From NCBI GenBank assembly GCA_017398725.1, contig JAFQFA010000011.1, positions 62,001 through 126,000 of the forward strand: a DNA stretch of 64,000 nucleotides, read 5' to 3'. The stretch comes from Oscillospiraceae bacterium. Its GTDB lineage: Bacteria > Bacillota > Clostridia > Oscillospirales > Oscillospiraceae. This document shows positions 42,271-49,761 of this stretch, piece after piece. The translations under genes were made by a program, and so were the position numbers. The notes beneath the pieces were generated by a model that did not search any database, was not told the origin of the DNA, and saw only the letters and a program-made list of their open reading frames with translations. Within the stretch, counting starts at the first letter, position 1; every line of letters starts with the position of its first letter.

Positions 42271-42918
42271 ATGATTATTACTCAGAAGAAACCCATCGAA
42301 GAAGTCATGGCTATGGTTGGCGATGCCAAGACCGTTGCCATCGTTGGCTGCAACAGCTGCGCTACGGCTTGTCAGACCGGTGGTCAGCCCCAAATCGACG
42401 AGCTGACTAAGGTGCTGGAAGCGGCCGGCAAGAAGGTTGTTGCCACTACTATCTGCGACTACTGCTGCATGAATTTGGGCGTTAAGTCCAAGATGAAGGC
42501 CATCAACGCCGCCAACCCCGACGTTGTGGTGTGCATGTCCTGCGGCGACGGTGTGCAGTGTGTTGCCAAGAACGCCAACAACAAGCCCGTATATCCCTCC
42601 AACAACACCATGTATCTGGGCGAAGCTGTCCGTTTCGGTGTTTGGGAAGAATCCTGCCGTTTCTGCGGTCAGTGTGTGCTGGGTTCCACCGGCGCGATCT
42701 GCCCCATCACCCAGTGCGCCAAGAGCTTGGTCAACGGTCCTTGCGGCGGCCAGAAGAACGGCAAGTGCGAGGTCAATCCCGAGAATCCCTGTGCATGGAT
42801 CAAGATCTACGAGCGTTTGAATGCGACCGGCGAGCTGGATAAGCTCTCCAAGACCCGTGAGGACAAGGGCTACGGCGACTTCGCTTATCCCAGAACTATC
42901 AGCTTGAGGGGGAAATAA
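42271..42918 (+). CDS. metV: MetV, iron-sulfur partner of methylenetetrahydrofolate reductase
   Basis: This 215-residue zinc/iron-sulfur protein pairs with MetF in acetogen-type methylenetetrahydrofolate reductases. It is rich in cysteine: VGCNSCATACQTGG (~26-39), ICDYCCMN (~60-67), VCMSCGDGVQC (~86-96), SCRFCGQCVLGSTGAICPIT (~126-145) and GPCGGQKNGKCEVN (~155-168). Two bases separate it from metF, so the two are made together. The pair is characteristic of the methyl branch of the Wood-Ljungdahl pathway, but other genes of that pathway are not in the window, so it may simply supply methyl groups for methionine. Confidence 0.9.
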   Translation: MIITQKKPIEEVMAMVGDAKTVAIVGCNSCATACQTGGQPQIDELTKVLEAAGKKVVATTICDYCCMNLGVKSKMKAINAANPDVVVCMSCGDGVQCVAKNANNKPVYPSNNTMYLGEAVRFGVWEESCRFCGQCVLGSTGAICPITQCAKSLVNGPCGGQKNGKCEVNPENPCAWIKIYERLNATGELDKLSKTREDKGYGDFAYPRTISLRGK

Positions 42919-42920
42919 TT

Positions 42921-43844
42921 ATGAGCATTTTGAAAGAAGCACTGGAATCCGGCAAGTTCGGCGTAACTGCCGAAATGGCACCCCCTAAGGGTTATGACTT
43001 TGCTGAGCAGATGGAGGCCGCGGAGGTCCTGAAGGGCAAAGTGCATGCTGTGAACGTAACTGACATGCAGTCTGCATGCCTGAAGGCCACCGGTCTTGGC
43101 TTGTGCATTAAGCTGAAGCAGGCCGGCGTAGAGCCCATCCTGCAGATGACCGGCCGTGACCGTAACCGTATGGCACTGATGGGCGATGCACTGGCTGCTG
43201 CCGGCTTCGGCATCGACACCATGCTGGCACTGACCGGCGACCACCCCGTGGTTGGCGACTGCAGAGACAGCAAGCCCGTTTACGATCTGGACTCTGTGGG
43301 TATTCTGAAGATGCTCACCAAGATGGAAGAAACCGGCTGCGACTGCGGCGGCAATGAGATCGCCGGCGGCGCACCCAAGTTCTACAAGGGCGCTTCCGTC
43401 ACCCCTCTGTACGACCCCATGTTCCTGCAGGTCAACAAGCTGCGCCAGAAGGTAGAGGCCGGTGCGATGTACATTCAGACACAGGGCATCTTTGATCTGG
43501 ATGTTCTGAAGCGCTTCTTGGAGGAAGTGGACAAGGCTGGCATCAAGACCCATATCATGGCTGGTATCATCCCCCTGAAGGGCGCTGGCGGTGCTAAGTA
43601 CATGAACGAGAATGTCCCCGGCATCGCTGTTCCTCAGGAAATGATCGACAAGCTGGCTGCTGCCGCTGCTGAGGGCAAGGAAAAGGGCATTAAGGGCCTG
43701 CCTGCTAAGCTGGGCATGGAGATGGCTGCTGAGATGATCGCAAAGATCAAGGACGAGAAGCTGTGTGACGGTGTCCATGTTATGGCCATCGGCGCAGAGA
43801 AGAACGTCCCCACCATTCTGGATCTGGCTGGCGTTTCCGTGTAA
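42921..43844 (+). CDS. metF: Methylenetetrahydrofolate reductase
   Basis: This 307-residue TIM-barrel flavoenzyme has ALESGKFGVTAEMAPPKGYD with the catalytic Glu near residue 17, MTGRDRNRMALMGDAL (~75-90), LALTGDHPVVGD (FMN/FAD contact, ~102-113) and FIQTQGIFDLD-like MYIQTQGIFDLD (~183-194). It reduces methylene- to methyl-tetrahydrofolate together with MetV. Its length is that of the short clostridial form. A strong terminator follows. Confidence 0.93.
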   Translation: MSILKEALESGKFGVTAEMAPPKGYDFAEQMEAAEVLKGKVHAVNVTDMQSACLKATGLGLCIKLKQAGVEPILQMTGRDRNRMALMGDALAAAGFGIDTMLALTGDHPVVGDCRDSKPVYDLDSVGILKMLTKMEETGCDCGGNEIAGGAPKFYKGASVTPLYDPMFLQVNKLRQKVEAGAMYIQTQGIFDLDVLKRFLEEVDKAGIKTHIMAGIIPLKGAGGAKYMNENVPGIAVPQEMIDKLAAAAAEGKEKGIKGLPAKLGMEMAAEMIAKIKDEKLCDGVHVMAIGAEKNVPTILDLAGVSV

Positions 43845-43857
43845 TTACATAAAAATC

Positions 43858-43893
43858 ACCGCTGCGAAGCATTGCTTCGCAGCGGTTTTTTTA
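43858..43893. terminator. Terminator between metF and the YbaK-type gene
   Basis: ACCGCTGCGAAGC (43858-43870) pairs with GCTTCGCAGCGGT (43874-43886), followed by T7. It serves both converging genes. Confidence 0.9.
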
Positions 43894-44361
43894 TTCCCAG
43901 TTTTTACAGACATCCACCCATTGGAGGCACATGGAGTGCTGCTCCAGTTCCGGAATCGTTAGTTCAATGGCACTGTTGCCGGAGCCACAGGCGGGGAAGA
44001 CAGTCTGGAATCGCTTTAAGGATTCGTCCAGATAAACCGCTACTCCCGCATTCACCGCGAAAGGACAGACACCGCCCACCGCATGACCGATGAGCTGCGC
44101 CGCCTCCTCATGGGAGAGCATTTTGGCCTTGGTGTGGAAGAAGGCTTTGTATTTTGCATTATCAATTCGGGCATCCCCGGCGGCTACCACCAGTACCGGC
44201 TTGTCCTGCACCATAAAAGACAGGGTCTTGGCGATCCGGCTGCCTTCCACGCCAAGTGCTTGGGCCGCCAAGTCTACTGTCGCGCTGGAAACAGGGAGTT
44301 CCATCACCCGTTCCAGCATCCCTTGGGATGCAAAATAGGCTTTTACTTTTTCTATAGACAT
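43891..44361 (-). CDS. YbaK/EbsC-type aminoacyl-tRNA deacylase
   Basis: This 156-residue cytoplasmic protein of the YbaK/ProX superfamily hydrolyses wrongly charged tRNA. The ATG at 44361 is favoured by a six-base distance to GGAG. Landmarks are RIAKTLSFMVQDKPVLVVAAGDARID (first part, catalytic Lys in the A-K-T-L strand), AKMLSHEEAAQLIGHAVGGVCPFAV (the G-x-V-C-P-F motif) and the late ELTIPELEQ. Which tRNA it edits (Cys-tRNA-Pro, Ala-tRNA-Pro or other) is not clear. A palindromic element lies directly upstream. Confidence 0.88.
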   Translation of the reverse strand: MSIEKVKAYFASQGMLERVMELPVSSATVDLAAQALGVEGSRIAKTLSFMVQDKPVLVVAAGDARIDNAKYKAFFHTKAKMLSHEEAAQLIGHAVGGVCPFAVNAGVAVYLDESLKRFQTVFPACGSGNSAIELTIPELEQHSMCLQWVDVCKNWE

Positions 44362-44376
44362 CATTTGCTCCTTTTC

Positions 44377-44592
44377 CAAATTCTGATTTGAAGCGCAAGC
44401 GCGCTTCACCGCAAAGCGTGCGCCAGCCTGCGCTGATCGTTACGCATCCTGATTGCGCCCGGTAATGAAAAATGTTGTTCTCCAACACTTTTTTGCAAAA
44501 GTAACGAACCGAGCGGTTCCGGGAAGTAACGATTACGCATGCACCGTGCACGCTTTGTCCGGCGGCACTGCCGCCCGATAAATTGGAATTTA
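44377..44592. repeat. MITE-like palindromic element, copy C
   Basis: Left terminus CAAATTCTGATTTGAAG (44377-44393) and right terminus CGATAAATTGGAATTTA (44576-44592) belong to the same family as copy A. The 216-bp interior is longer and different, rich in GCGC-type palindromes, and has no gene. The last three bases, read on the minus strand, are the TAA stop codon of the M20 peptidase gene. Confidence 0.6.
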
Positions 44593-46023
44593 GCACTGCT
44601 TCATCAGCCGGATAAAGAACTCGACCGCTTTTGCGATGGATTCCAAGCGGATCTTTTCGTTGTTGCCGTGGATACTTTTGCGCTCATCGGCGGTCATATC
44701 CATGGCGGAGAACCGGTAAACATGGTTGCTAAGGTCCCGGTAATGCCGGGCATCGGCGCATTGGACCATGAGGTAAGGGGAAACGATGCAGCCGGGCCAA
44801 GTTTGGGCCACACTGGTGGCAACTTTATCCCAGCTTTCGCAGCCGGTCTCAGAAATAGGGCTGGGCTCAAAGCTTTCCAGCACGGTGATCTCCACGGCGG
44901 GGTCGTTTACCGCTTTTTCCAGATGGGCCTTAGCGCCGGCAACGGTATCGGCGGGGTTGAGCCGCATATTACTCACCAGATTGGCTTGGGCGGGGATCAC
45001 ATTCCGGGCGTTGCTGCCTTCCATCATGGTAAAGGCGGTGGTGGTCCGCACCAAGGCGTTGAGCTCGCCGCCGCTTAGCCGGCAAATCAGGTCCAACACC
45101 GGCTCAAAAAGCCACAGGTTGGCGAATATGATCTTCAAACCGAAGCCGGAGTGGCGGCCCAAGGTGTCGAACATCTCCCGGGCAGGCTTGGTAATGTGCA
45201 TTTTAAAGGGATGCCGGATCACATTCCGGCAGGCGTTTGCCAGTGTGGTGATGGGGGTCTTGACGGGAGGGGCAGAGGCATGACCGCCGTTGGAGGTGGC
45301 GCTGTAGCGCACATTCATCATGCCTTTTTCCGCAATACCGATGAGACCGCAGGGGGCTTTGACGCCGGGGAAAACATTTTCCACCACCGCGCCGCCTTCG
45401 TCCACGACCAAAGCAGGTTGAATACTATGTTCCTTAAAATAATTTACGATATTCACCGCGCCCATGCCATTGACTTCTTCTCCGCCGGAAAAGGCAAAAT
45501 AAATGTCATGCTCCGGTACAAAGCCTTGGCTGATCAGGGCTTCGGCGGCACTTAGGATGCCGTTAAAAGTGACCTTGGTATCCAAGGTGCCCCGGCCCCA
45601 CAGAACGCCGTCTTCGATGATGCCGGAAAAGGGCGGTTTTTCCCAGCTTTCCTCGTTTACCGGCACCACATCATAGTGGGCCATCATCACCGCCGGGGCA
45701 TCGCCGGACTTACCGGGCCACCGCAGCAGCAGCGCCCGATCCGGCAGCTCCTGAAAAGAGCAGACATCAAATACCCGGGGGTAGAGGGAGGGCATGAGGG
45801 ATATGAGCTTTTTAAACTCAGCGTCGTCCTCCATAGCGGGGTCGTTGTAGGAAATGGTTTTACACTGCACCAGCTTTTGCAGCGCCGTTACCGCGGCGTC
45901 CTTGTCGAATTCCACCGGCGCGTTTTCCAGCGGCTTTTGTGGCCGGGGACGGAAACAGGCAGCGCGCAGCAGCAGAACGGCCACCAAAAGACCCAACAGG
46001 GTCAATGCGATCGCACCAAACAT
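44590..46023 (-). CDS. M20-family metallopeptidase, membrane-anchored
   Basis: This 477-residue protein has an N-terminal membrane helix (~3-25) followed by an M20 (ArgE/DapE/carboxypeptidase G2-like) domain. VMMAHYDVVPV (~105-115) and WGRGTLDTKV (~134-143) give metal-binding His and Asp, FSGGEEVNG (~170-178) gives the catalytic and metal Glu, and the dimerisation lid lies around residues 240-350. It resembles the carboxypeptidase PM20D1/Ss1 group acting on dipeptides or N-acyl amino acids. It overlaps the upstream membrane-protein gene by TAATG. Its stop codon is provided by a palindromic element. Confidence 0.85.
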   Translation of the reverse strand: MFGAIALTLLGLLVAVLLLRAACFRPRPQKPLENAPVEFDKDAAVTALQKLVQCKTISYNDPAMEDDAEFKKLISLMPSLYPRVFDVCSFQELPDRALLLRWPGKSGDAPAVMMAHYDVVPVNEESWEKPPFSGIIEDGVLWGRGTLDTKVTFNGILSAAEALISQGFVPEHDIYFAFSGGEEVNGMGAVNIVNYFKEHSIQPALVVDEGGAVVENVFPGVKAPCGLIGIAEKGMMNVRYSATSNGGHASAPPVKTPITTLANACRNVIRHPFKMHITKPAREMFDTLGRHSGFGLKIIFANLWLFEPVLDLICRLSGGELNALVRTTTAFTMMEGSNARNVIPAQANLVSNMRLNPADTVAGAKAHLEKAVNDPAVEITVLESFEPSPISETGCESWDKVATSVAQTWPGCIVSPYLMVQCADARHYRDLSNHVYRFSAMDMTADERKSIHGNNEKIRLESIAKAVEFFIRLMKQC

Positions 46024-46685
46024 TATAAAAGTCCTTTCTTATACAGGATCCGGGCTACGGCGATGGTGAACAGGGCGCTTACCGGCACCATGATGCCCAC
46101 TGTGCCGGCATTCAGTGCCGGAACAAAGACGAACAGAATCAGCATCAGCAGGATGGGAGCCAGTGCCACTTTCCAGTTCTTGGATACAAAAGCGACGCCC
46201 AAGCCGCCAAACAGCGCCGGCAGGATCTGATCAAAGGCAGGCTGCAGGGCGGGTGCTTGCAGTACAGGGGTCAGGGGAACGATGAGGATCACGCCGAGAA
46301 TAATGATCACCGTGGTGACAATACTGGAAACGGCGATGGCAACGGTGGAAACCACTTCACCCTCTTCGGAGTTGGCGCTGACATCGTTCTGCTCCAGCGC
46401 GTTCAAAGCGCAAGGGAGCTTCAGGTTGGAAATGTTACCGGTGACGAAACCTAAATAAGAGCCGCCGGCACCCAACATAGGCACAAAGGTGACGGTTTCA
46501 ATGGCACCCACTGCCCAATACATGGGGGCGGTGGCGATCAGGCCCACTGCCAAACTGCTCCAATCCGGCATAACGCCGAACAGCACGCATACTGCAACAG
46601 GGAAAGCCATCAGCAGCACCATAACGGAAAGATTCCAGATCCGTCCGTCTCTGTGGACGGAGTCGATGTATGATAATTTTTTCAT
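46023..46685 (-). CDS. Polytopic membrane protein, partner of DUF5058 protein
   Basis: This 220-residue protein has six or so membrane helices and no recognised active-site motif. Features are DSVHRDGRIWNLSVMVLLMAF at the start and GAGGSYLGFVTGNISNLKLP in the middle, a region that could form a re-entrant substrate loop. It sits between a DUF5058-type protein (13-base gap) and an M20 peptidase (overlap). Two small membrane proteins plus a peptidase suggest a transporter for peptides or N-acyl amino acids together with the hydrolase for the cargo. That function is inferred. Confidence 0.65.
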   Translation of the reverse strand: MKKLSYIDSVHRDGRIWNLSVMVLLMAFPVAVCVLFGVMPDWSSLAVGLIATAPMYWAVGAIETVTFVPMLGAGGSYLGFVTGNISNLKLPCALNALEQNDVSANSEEGEVVSTVAIAVSSIVTTVIIILGVILIVPLTPVLQAPALQPAFDQILPALFGGLGVAFVSKNWKVALAPILLMLILFVFVPALNAGTVGIMVPVSALFTIAVARILYKKGLL

Positions 46686-46698
46686 ATCCGATTCCTCC

Positions 46699-47487
46699 TT
46701 AACCCAGCCAGCCGGTGAAGGGAATGGCAGCGGCCATACCCAAGATCAAACTGATAGGCAGGGCGTATTCGCTGAGCCATTTCATTTTCGGCAGCTTCAT
46801 AAGTAAACCGCAGGCCACCATCACCAGTGCGGAAACACCCATCACACACACCGGGATCAAACCGGAGGTGGCGGTGAGCAGGGTTTCCACCCCGTCCTCG
46901 ACCACGGAAACCATGCCGTTTGCGTCAGCGGTCCACAGCCGGGAAACATCGCAGAACACAAAACCGAGGAAAGCGGCGATCATGCCGATAAACAGAGCGT
47001 TAGAGAAGATATCTGCCCATTTGGCATCCCGATTCGCCAGCGATTTCATACCGGAAAGCAGCTTTTTGCTGATGGCCGGCACCAGCCAGATGCCCAGCAT
47101 GATGCTCACAGTCATTACGATCAGCACATTTACAAACTGCTGGGCGTTCAGGTCGCCGGCACCCAAAGTCTGTCCCATGGCGGACAGGGCGTTGTTGGCA
47201 GCCACGGTCTCATAGCTCATAGAGCCTACCACACTCAGCCGCAGCCAAGGCAGGGGAAGGCCCAAGGTCTTGCTGAGTACCATGACGCTGATCACGATGG
47301 CCACCGCCGGGGCAATGGTAAAGATTGCGGCGCTGAGCATAGTCTTGCGCAGCTTTTTTTGGTCCATTCCCAGCGCTTTGCTGTGGCGCAGGGCCTTGAT
47401 CAGAAAATATACACTCTGGGCAAGTACCACGGCAACCAGCACACCGGCAATAAAAAACAGAACAGGGTGGTTAACATAAAATTCCAC
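46699..47487 (-). CDS. DUF5058-family membrane protein
   Basis: This 262-residue protein has about eight helices. The start is the GTG at 47487, because AGGAGGTG lies seven bases upstream; a reading from the ATG at 47505 would place the ribosome binding site inside the gene. Opening EFYVNHPVLFFIAGVLVAVV and the segment PWLRLSVVGSMSYETVAANNA are what I associate with DUF5058 proteins, which recur next to a smaller membrane protein and M20 peptidases in Clostridia. The function is unknown. Confidence 0.7.
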   Translation of the reverse strand: MEFYVNHPVLFFIAGVLVAVVLAQSVYFLIKALRHSKALGMDQKKLRKTMLSAAIFTIAPAVAIVISVMVLSKTLGLPLPWLRLSVVGSMSYETVAANNALSAMGQTLGAGDLNAQQFVNVLIVMTVSIMLGIWLVPAISKKLLSGMKSLANRDAKWADIFSNALFIGMIAAFLGFVFCDVSRLWTADANGMVSVVEDGVETLLTATSGLIPVCVMGVSALVMVACGLLMKLPKMKWLSEYALPISLILGMAAAIPFTGWLG

Positions 47488-47605
47488 AGGGTTGCACCTC
47501 CTCATTTATAACGGTTCGATTATACCATATCTGTTTCGGCAAAACAACCCGAAAAGCTTCATAAATGCGCCTTTAAACAATTGTCGCCGTTAACAGAATT
47601 TTTAG

Positions 47606-47634
47606 ATGACAAACAGGGCTGTTTGTGGTATAGT
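47606..47634 (+). promoter_or_regulatory. Promoter of the thioredoxin-fold gene
   Basis: ATGACA (47606-47611) and TATAGT (47629-47634) are spaced by 17 bases, 39 bases before the ATG at 47674. Confidence 0.55.
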
Positions 47635-47673
47635 ATACGCACAGTTATGATTGTACCGGGAAGGGGGATGCAT

Positions 47674-48324
47674 ATGAAGAAAAAATTACCGTTGATTTTA
47701 AGCATTGTGCTGCTGGTGGTTTTTTTGATTTCCACATTGCTGTTTGACAAATTCGTGGACCGGGAACGATTGGATCAGGTGTCTAAAATTCCGGATTACG
47801 TCCCCGCGGTGAAAGAAGAAACGGATCCGACCCAGCCCCAGATCGAAGAGGGCCGTAAGGATGCCCCGGAGATCACCGTGACAGATGCCAAAGGCAACAG
47901 CTATACATTGTCCCAGTTTCGGGGCAAACCGGTGGTGGTGCATTTTTGGGCCAGCTGGTCCGGATCTGCGCAGCGGGAACTGACGATGTTCCAGAGCGCG
48001 TACAATGATTATAAAGACAGTGTGCATTTTCTGATCGTCAACACACTTAGCGACGAGCGGGAAACAAAGGAGAAGGCAGAAAAGATCATCAAAGACGGGA
48101 GTTTTACCTTCCCGGTATATTATGATGCGGATGCATCAGCGGCCAACGCCTTTGATGTGCGCATGGTTCCTACCAGCTTCTTTGTGGATGCCAACGGTAA
48201 GGGAATTGCTTTTGCCGAAGGGGAACTCAACCGCTATAATTTTGAGCGGGGTTTGATGAAGTGCTACGAAAATCAGCAGCAAAGCCCCAATGAAGAAACC
48301 CCCGAACCCACAGAAACAGAATAA
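47674..48324 (+). CDS. TlpA/ResA-like thioredoxin-fold protein without active-site cysteines
   Basis: This 216-residue membrane-anchored extracytoplasmic protein starts at the ATG at 47674, eight bases from GGGGG. A helix (~5-25) precedes a linker and the thioredoxin-like domain: APEITVTDAKGNSYTLSQFRGKPV (shown here only for its TlpA-type start), then HFWASWSGSAQRELTMF. The C-x-x-C pair of this family is replaced by Ser-Gly-Ser-Ala (96-99). The cis-Pro region is MVPTSFFVD. With no Cys in the site it cannot do disulfide chemistry; it may be a binding protein or chaperone. It has its own promoter and terminator. Confidence 0.8.
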   Translation: MKKKLPLILSIVLLVVFLISTLLFDKFVDRERLDQVSKIPDYVPAVKEETDPTQPQIEEGRKDAPEITVTDAKGNSYTLSQFRGKPVVVHFWASWSGSAQRELTMFQSAYNDYKDSVHFLIVNTLSDERETKEKAEKIIKDGSFTFPVYYDADASAANAFDVRMVPTSFFVDANGKGIAFAEGELNRYNFERGLMKCYENQQQSPNEETPEPTETE

Positions 48325-48351
48325 AAGAGAGGCGAGAGCCTCTCTTTTTTG
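48323..48351 (+). terminator. Terminator of the thioredoxin-fold gene
   Basis: AAAAGAGAGGC (48323-48333) pairs with GCCTCTCTTTT (48338-48348), with a GAGA loop and a T tail. Confidence 0.85.
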
Positions 48352-48385
48352 CGGTGAAGAAGATCACAAAACGGAATTTGCCTGC

Positions 48386-48414
48386 TTGACGGGCACTGGA
48401 AAAAATGGTATGAT
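48386..48414 (+). promoter_or_regulatory. Promoter of tRNA-Leu
   Basis: TTGACG (48386-48391) and TATGAT (48409-48414) are separated by 17 bases, and the mature tRNA begins nine bases later. Confidence 0.8.
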
Positions 48415-48422
48415 ATGCACAC

Positions 48423-48509
48423 GCCGGCATGGTGGAATAGGTAGACACAAGGGACTTAAAATCCCTCGGAGTAAAATCCGTACCGGTTCGATTCCGGTTG
48501 CCGGCACCA
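48423..48509 (+). tRNA. tRNA-Leu (anticodon TAA)
   Basis: This is an 87-base type II tRNA with encoded CCA. The acceptor GCCGGCA pairs with TGCCGGC. The anticodon arm GGGACTTAAAATCCC has anticodon TAA. A long variable arm follows, as in leucine tRNAs. The T arm is ACCGGTTCGATTCCGGT. A promoter lies upstream and a perfect terminator hairpin directly downstream. Its 3' end is repeated at 48657-48678. Confidence 0.95.
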
Positions 48510-48543
48510 AAAAACGAGGAGACGATCAGTCTCCTCGTTTTTT
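48510..48543 (+). terminator. Terminator of tRNA-Leu
   Basis: AAAAACGAGGAGAC (48510-48523) is inverted at 48529-48542 with a 5-base loop. Confidence 0.9.
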
Positions 48544-48564
48544 GTAGAGGCAGGAATCGAACCC

Positions 48565-48652
48565 ATAGTAGAGCAAGGCTCCGGTGGAGCCTTGCTGCCA
48601 CCAGTTCAAAAACTGGTGGCTACTATTATTTTCTGCCCATCAGGCAGAAAAT
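48565..48652. repeat. Three-way-junction palindrome and extra hairpin downstream of tRNA-Leu
   Basis: An outer stem ATAGTAG / CTACTAT (48565-48571 with 48620-48626) encloses two perfect hairpins with almost no unpaired bases: AGCAAGGCTCC-GGT-GGAGCCTTGCT (48572-48596) and GCCACCAGTT-CAAA-AACTGGTGGC (48597-48620). A third perfect hairpin, ATTTTCTGCC / GGCAGAAAAT, follows at 48628-48652. The block encodes nothing and lies between the two copies of the tRNA-Leu 3' end. Confidence 0.75.
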
Positions 48653-48656
48653 GTAC

Positions 48657-48678
48657 TCGATTCCGGTTGCCGGCACCA
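48657..48678 (+). repeat. Duplicated tRNA-Leu 3' end
   Basis: These 22 bases are identical to the last 22 bases of tRNA-Leu (48488-48509), including the encoded CCA, 169 bases downstream of the original. No other part of a tRNA is present. This is the usual scar of an element that used the tRNA 3' end as attachment site. Confidence 0.85.
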
Positions 48679-48683
48679 GAAAT

Positions 48684-48716
48684 AAGGGAGCAGCGAAGGC
48701 TGCTCCCTTGTTTTTT
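48684..48716. terminator. Terminator after the tRNA-Leu 3'-end duplicate
   Basis: AAGGGAGCAGC (48684-48694) pairs with GCTGCTCCCTT (48699-48709), with a GAAG loop and T6. The leftward LysR gene ends four bases beyond. Confidence 0.85.
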
Positions 48717-48719
48717 GCG

Positions 48720-49613
48720 TTACGCGGTTGCTGTTCCCAGTGCTTCCTTCAGAAGCTCTAAATACCGGGCCACCTCCGGCCGCATGGGATGCCGGGGATT
48801 ATGGATTGCGTAAAGCCGGAAGAAAAGGCCCTCAATGGGGATGCGGCGCAGGGCAAACCGCTTGTCCAGCTCGTCCGGTACTAAGGGGATGATGAAATAG
48901 CCGAGACCGGTGCTGATCATCCAGCGCCGGGCAGAGCTGCAAGCAGAAGAAATGGTTTTGTTGGGGTCAATGGTCATGAAGCCTTTAAGCATATTGCTTC
49001 TGGAGAAAGGGCGGGTGATGGGCTCGATCAGCGTTTCTTTTTCTAATTCCTTCGGTGTTACATATTCGGCGTTGTAAAGGGGGTGACCCGGACCGACTCT
49101 GGCTGCTGCAGGTACTGTGGTAAGAATCTGCCATGTCAGACCTTGGTTTTCGGCGGTGCTTTCCAGTTTTCTGCCTTGGTTGGCATATACGAACCGTACA
49201 TCCAGATCAATTTCGTTGACCAATAACTTCTGAATGACGGATTCCTGACTGATGTTCGATACGATAAAGGAAACATCGCCCGCCGGATATTCTTTGGCTA
49301 GCCGGGCAAAAGCAGCGCCTAACATGTCATGGTCGCCCAGATTCAGACAAATTGCCCCTTGATTGGATTGGATCTCGTCCAGCAGCCGATAATTTTCCAG
49401 AATACGGCCGGCATATTTCAGCACCTTTTCGCCCTCGGCGGTGGGGATCAAGCCCTGCGCTGTGCGGGCAAACACAGGGTAACCCAGCTCCTGCTCCAGA
49501 TTGGTAATGGCCACGCTGATACTGGAGGGGGTCAAAAACAGATTTTTTGCCGCTTGGGAAATAGAACCGGCTTTATGTGCCTCTTGCAAATACTGCAGCT
49601 GCTGAAATGTCAT
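48720..49613 (-). CDS. LysR-family transcriptional regulator
   Basis: This 297-residue regulator starts at the ATG at 49613, eight bases from GGAGG; the ATG at 49619 is too close. The N-terminal winged helix-turn-helix MTFQQLQYLQEAHKAGSISQ ... LTPSSISVAITNLEQELG is standard LysR, and the remaining ~200 residues form the effector-binding domain. It is divergent from the ceramidase-like gene at 49762 across 148 bases, so it probably controls that gene pair in response to a ligand related to their substrate. The inducer is unknown. Confidence 0.92.
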   Translation of the reverse strand: MTFQQLQYLQEAHKAGSISQAAKNLFLTPSSISVAITNLEQELGYPVFARTAQGLIPTAEGEKVLKYAGRILENYRLLDEIQSNQGAICLNLGDHDMLGAAFARLAKEYPAGDVSFIVSNISQESVIQKLLVNEIDLDVRFVYANQGRKLESTAENQGLTWQILTTVPAAARVGPGHPLYNAEYVTPKELEKETLIEPITRPFSRSNMLKGFMTIDPNKTISSACSSARRWMISTGLGYFIIPLVPDELDKRFALRRIPIEGLFFRLYAIHNPRHPMRPEVARYLELLKEALGTATA

Positions 49614-49761
49614 ATCCATGTCCTCCTGTTTTTTTGTATTATATCATTCCGGTTTCCGGATCTCAATGACTTTTAAAGAAAATTGAATAGGGTTTTGCAG
49701 AAAGCTTTAAATCAAAAAAGGGGAAAACCGTGATAGTATAAACACAAAAGGATGTGGTTTT

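Noticed and set aside
48541..48566. Reverse-strand tRNA suggested by a GGGTTCGATTCC-like T-loop
   Set aside because: Only a T-loop-like segment is seen; stems do not pair and no anticodon arm follows.
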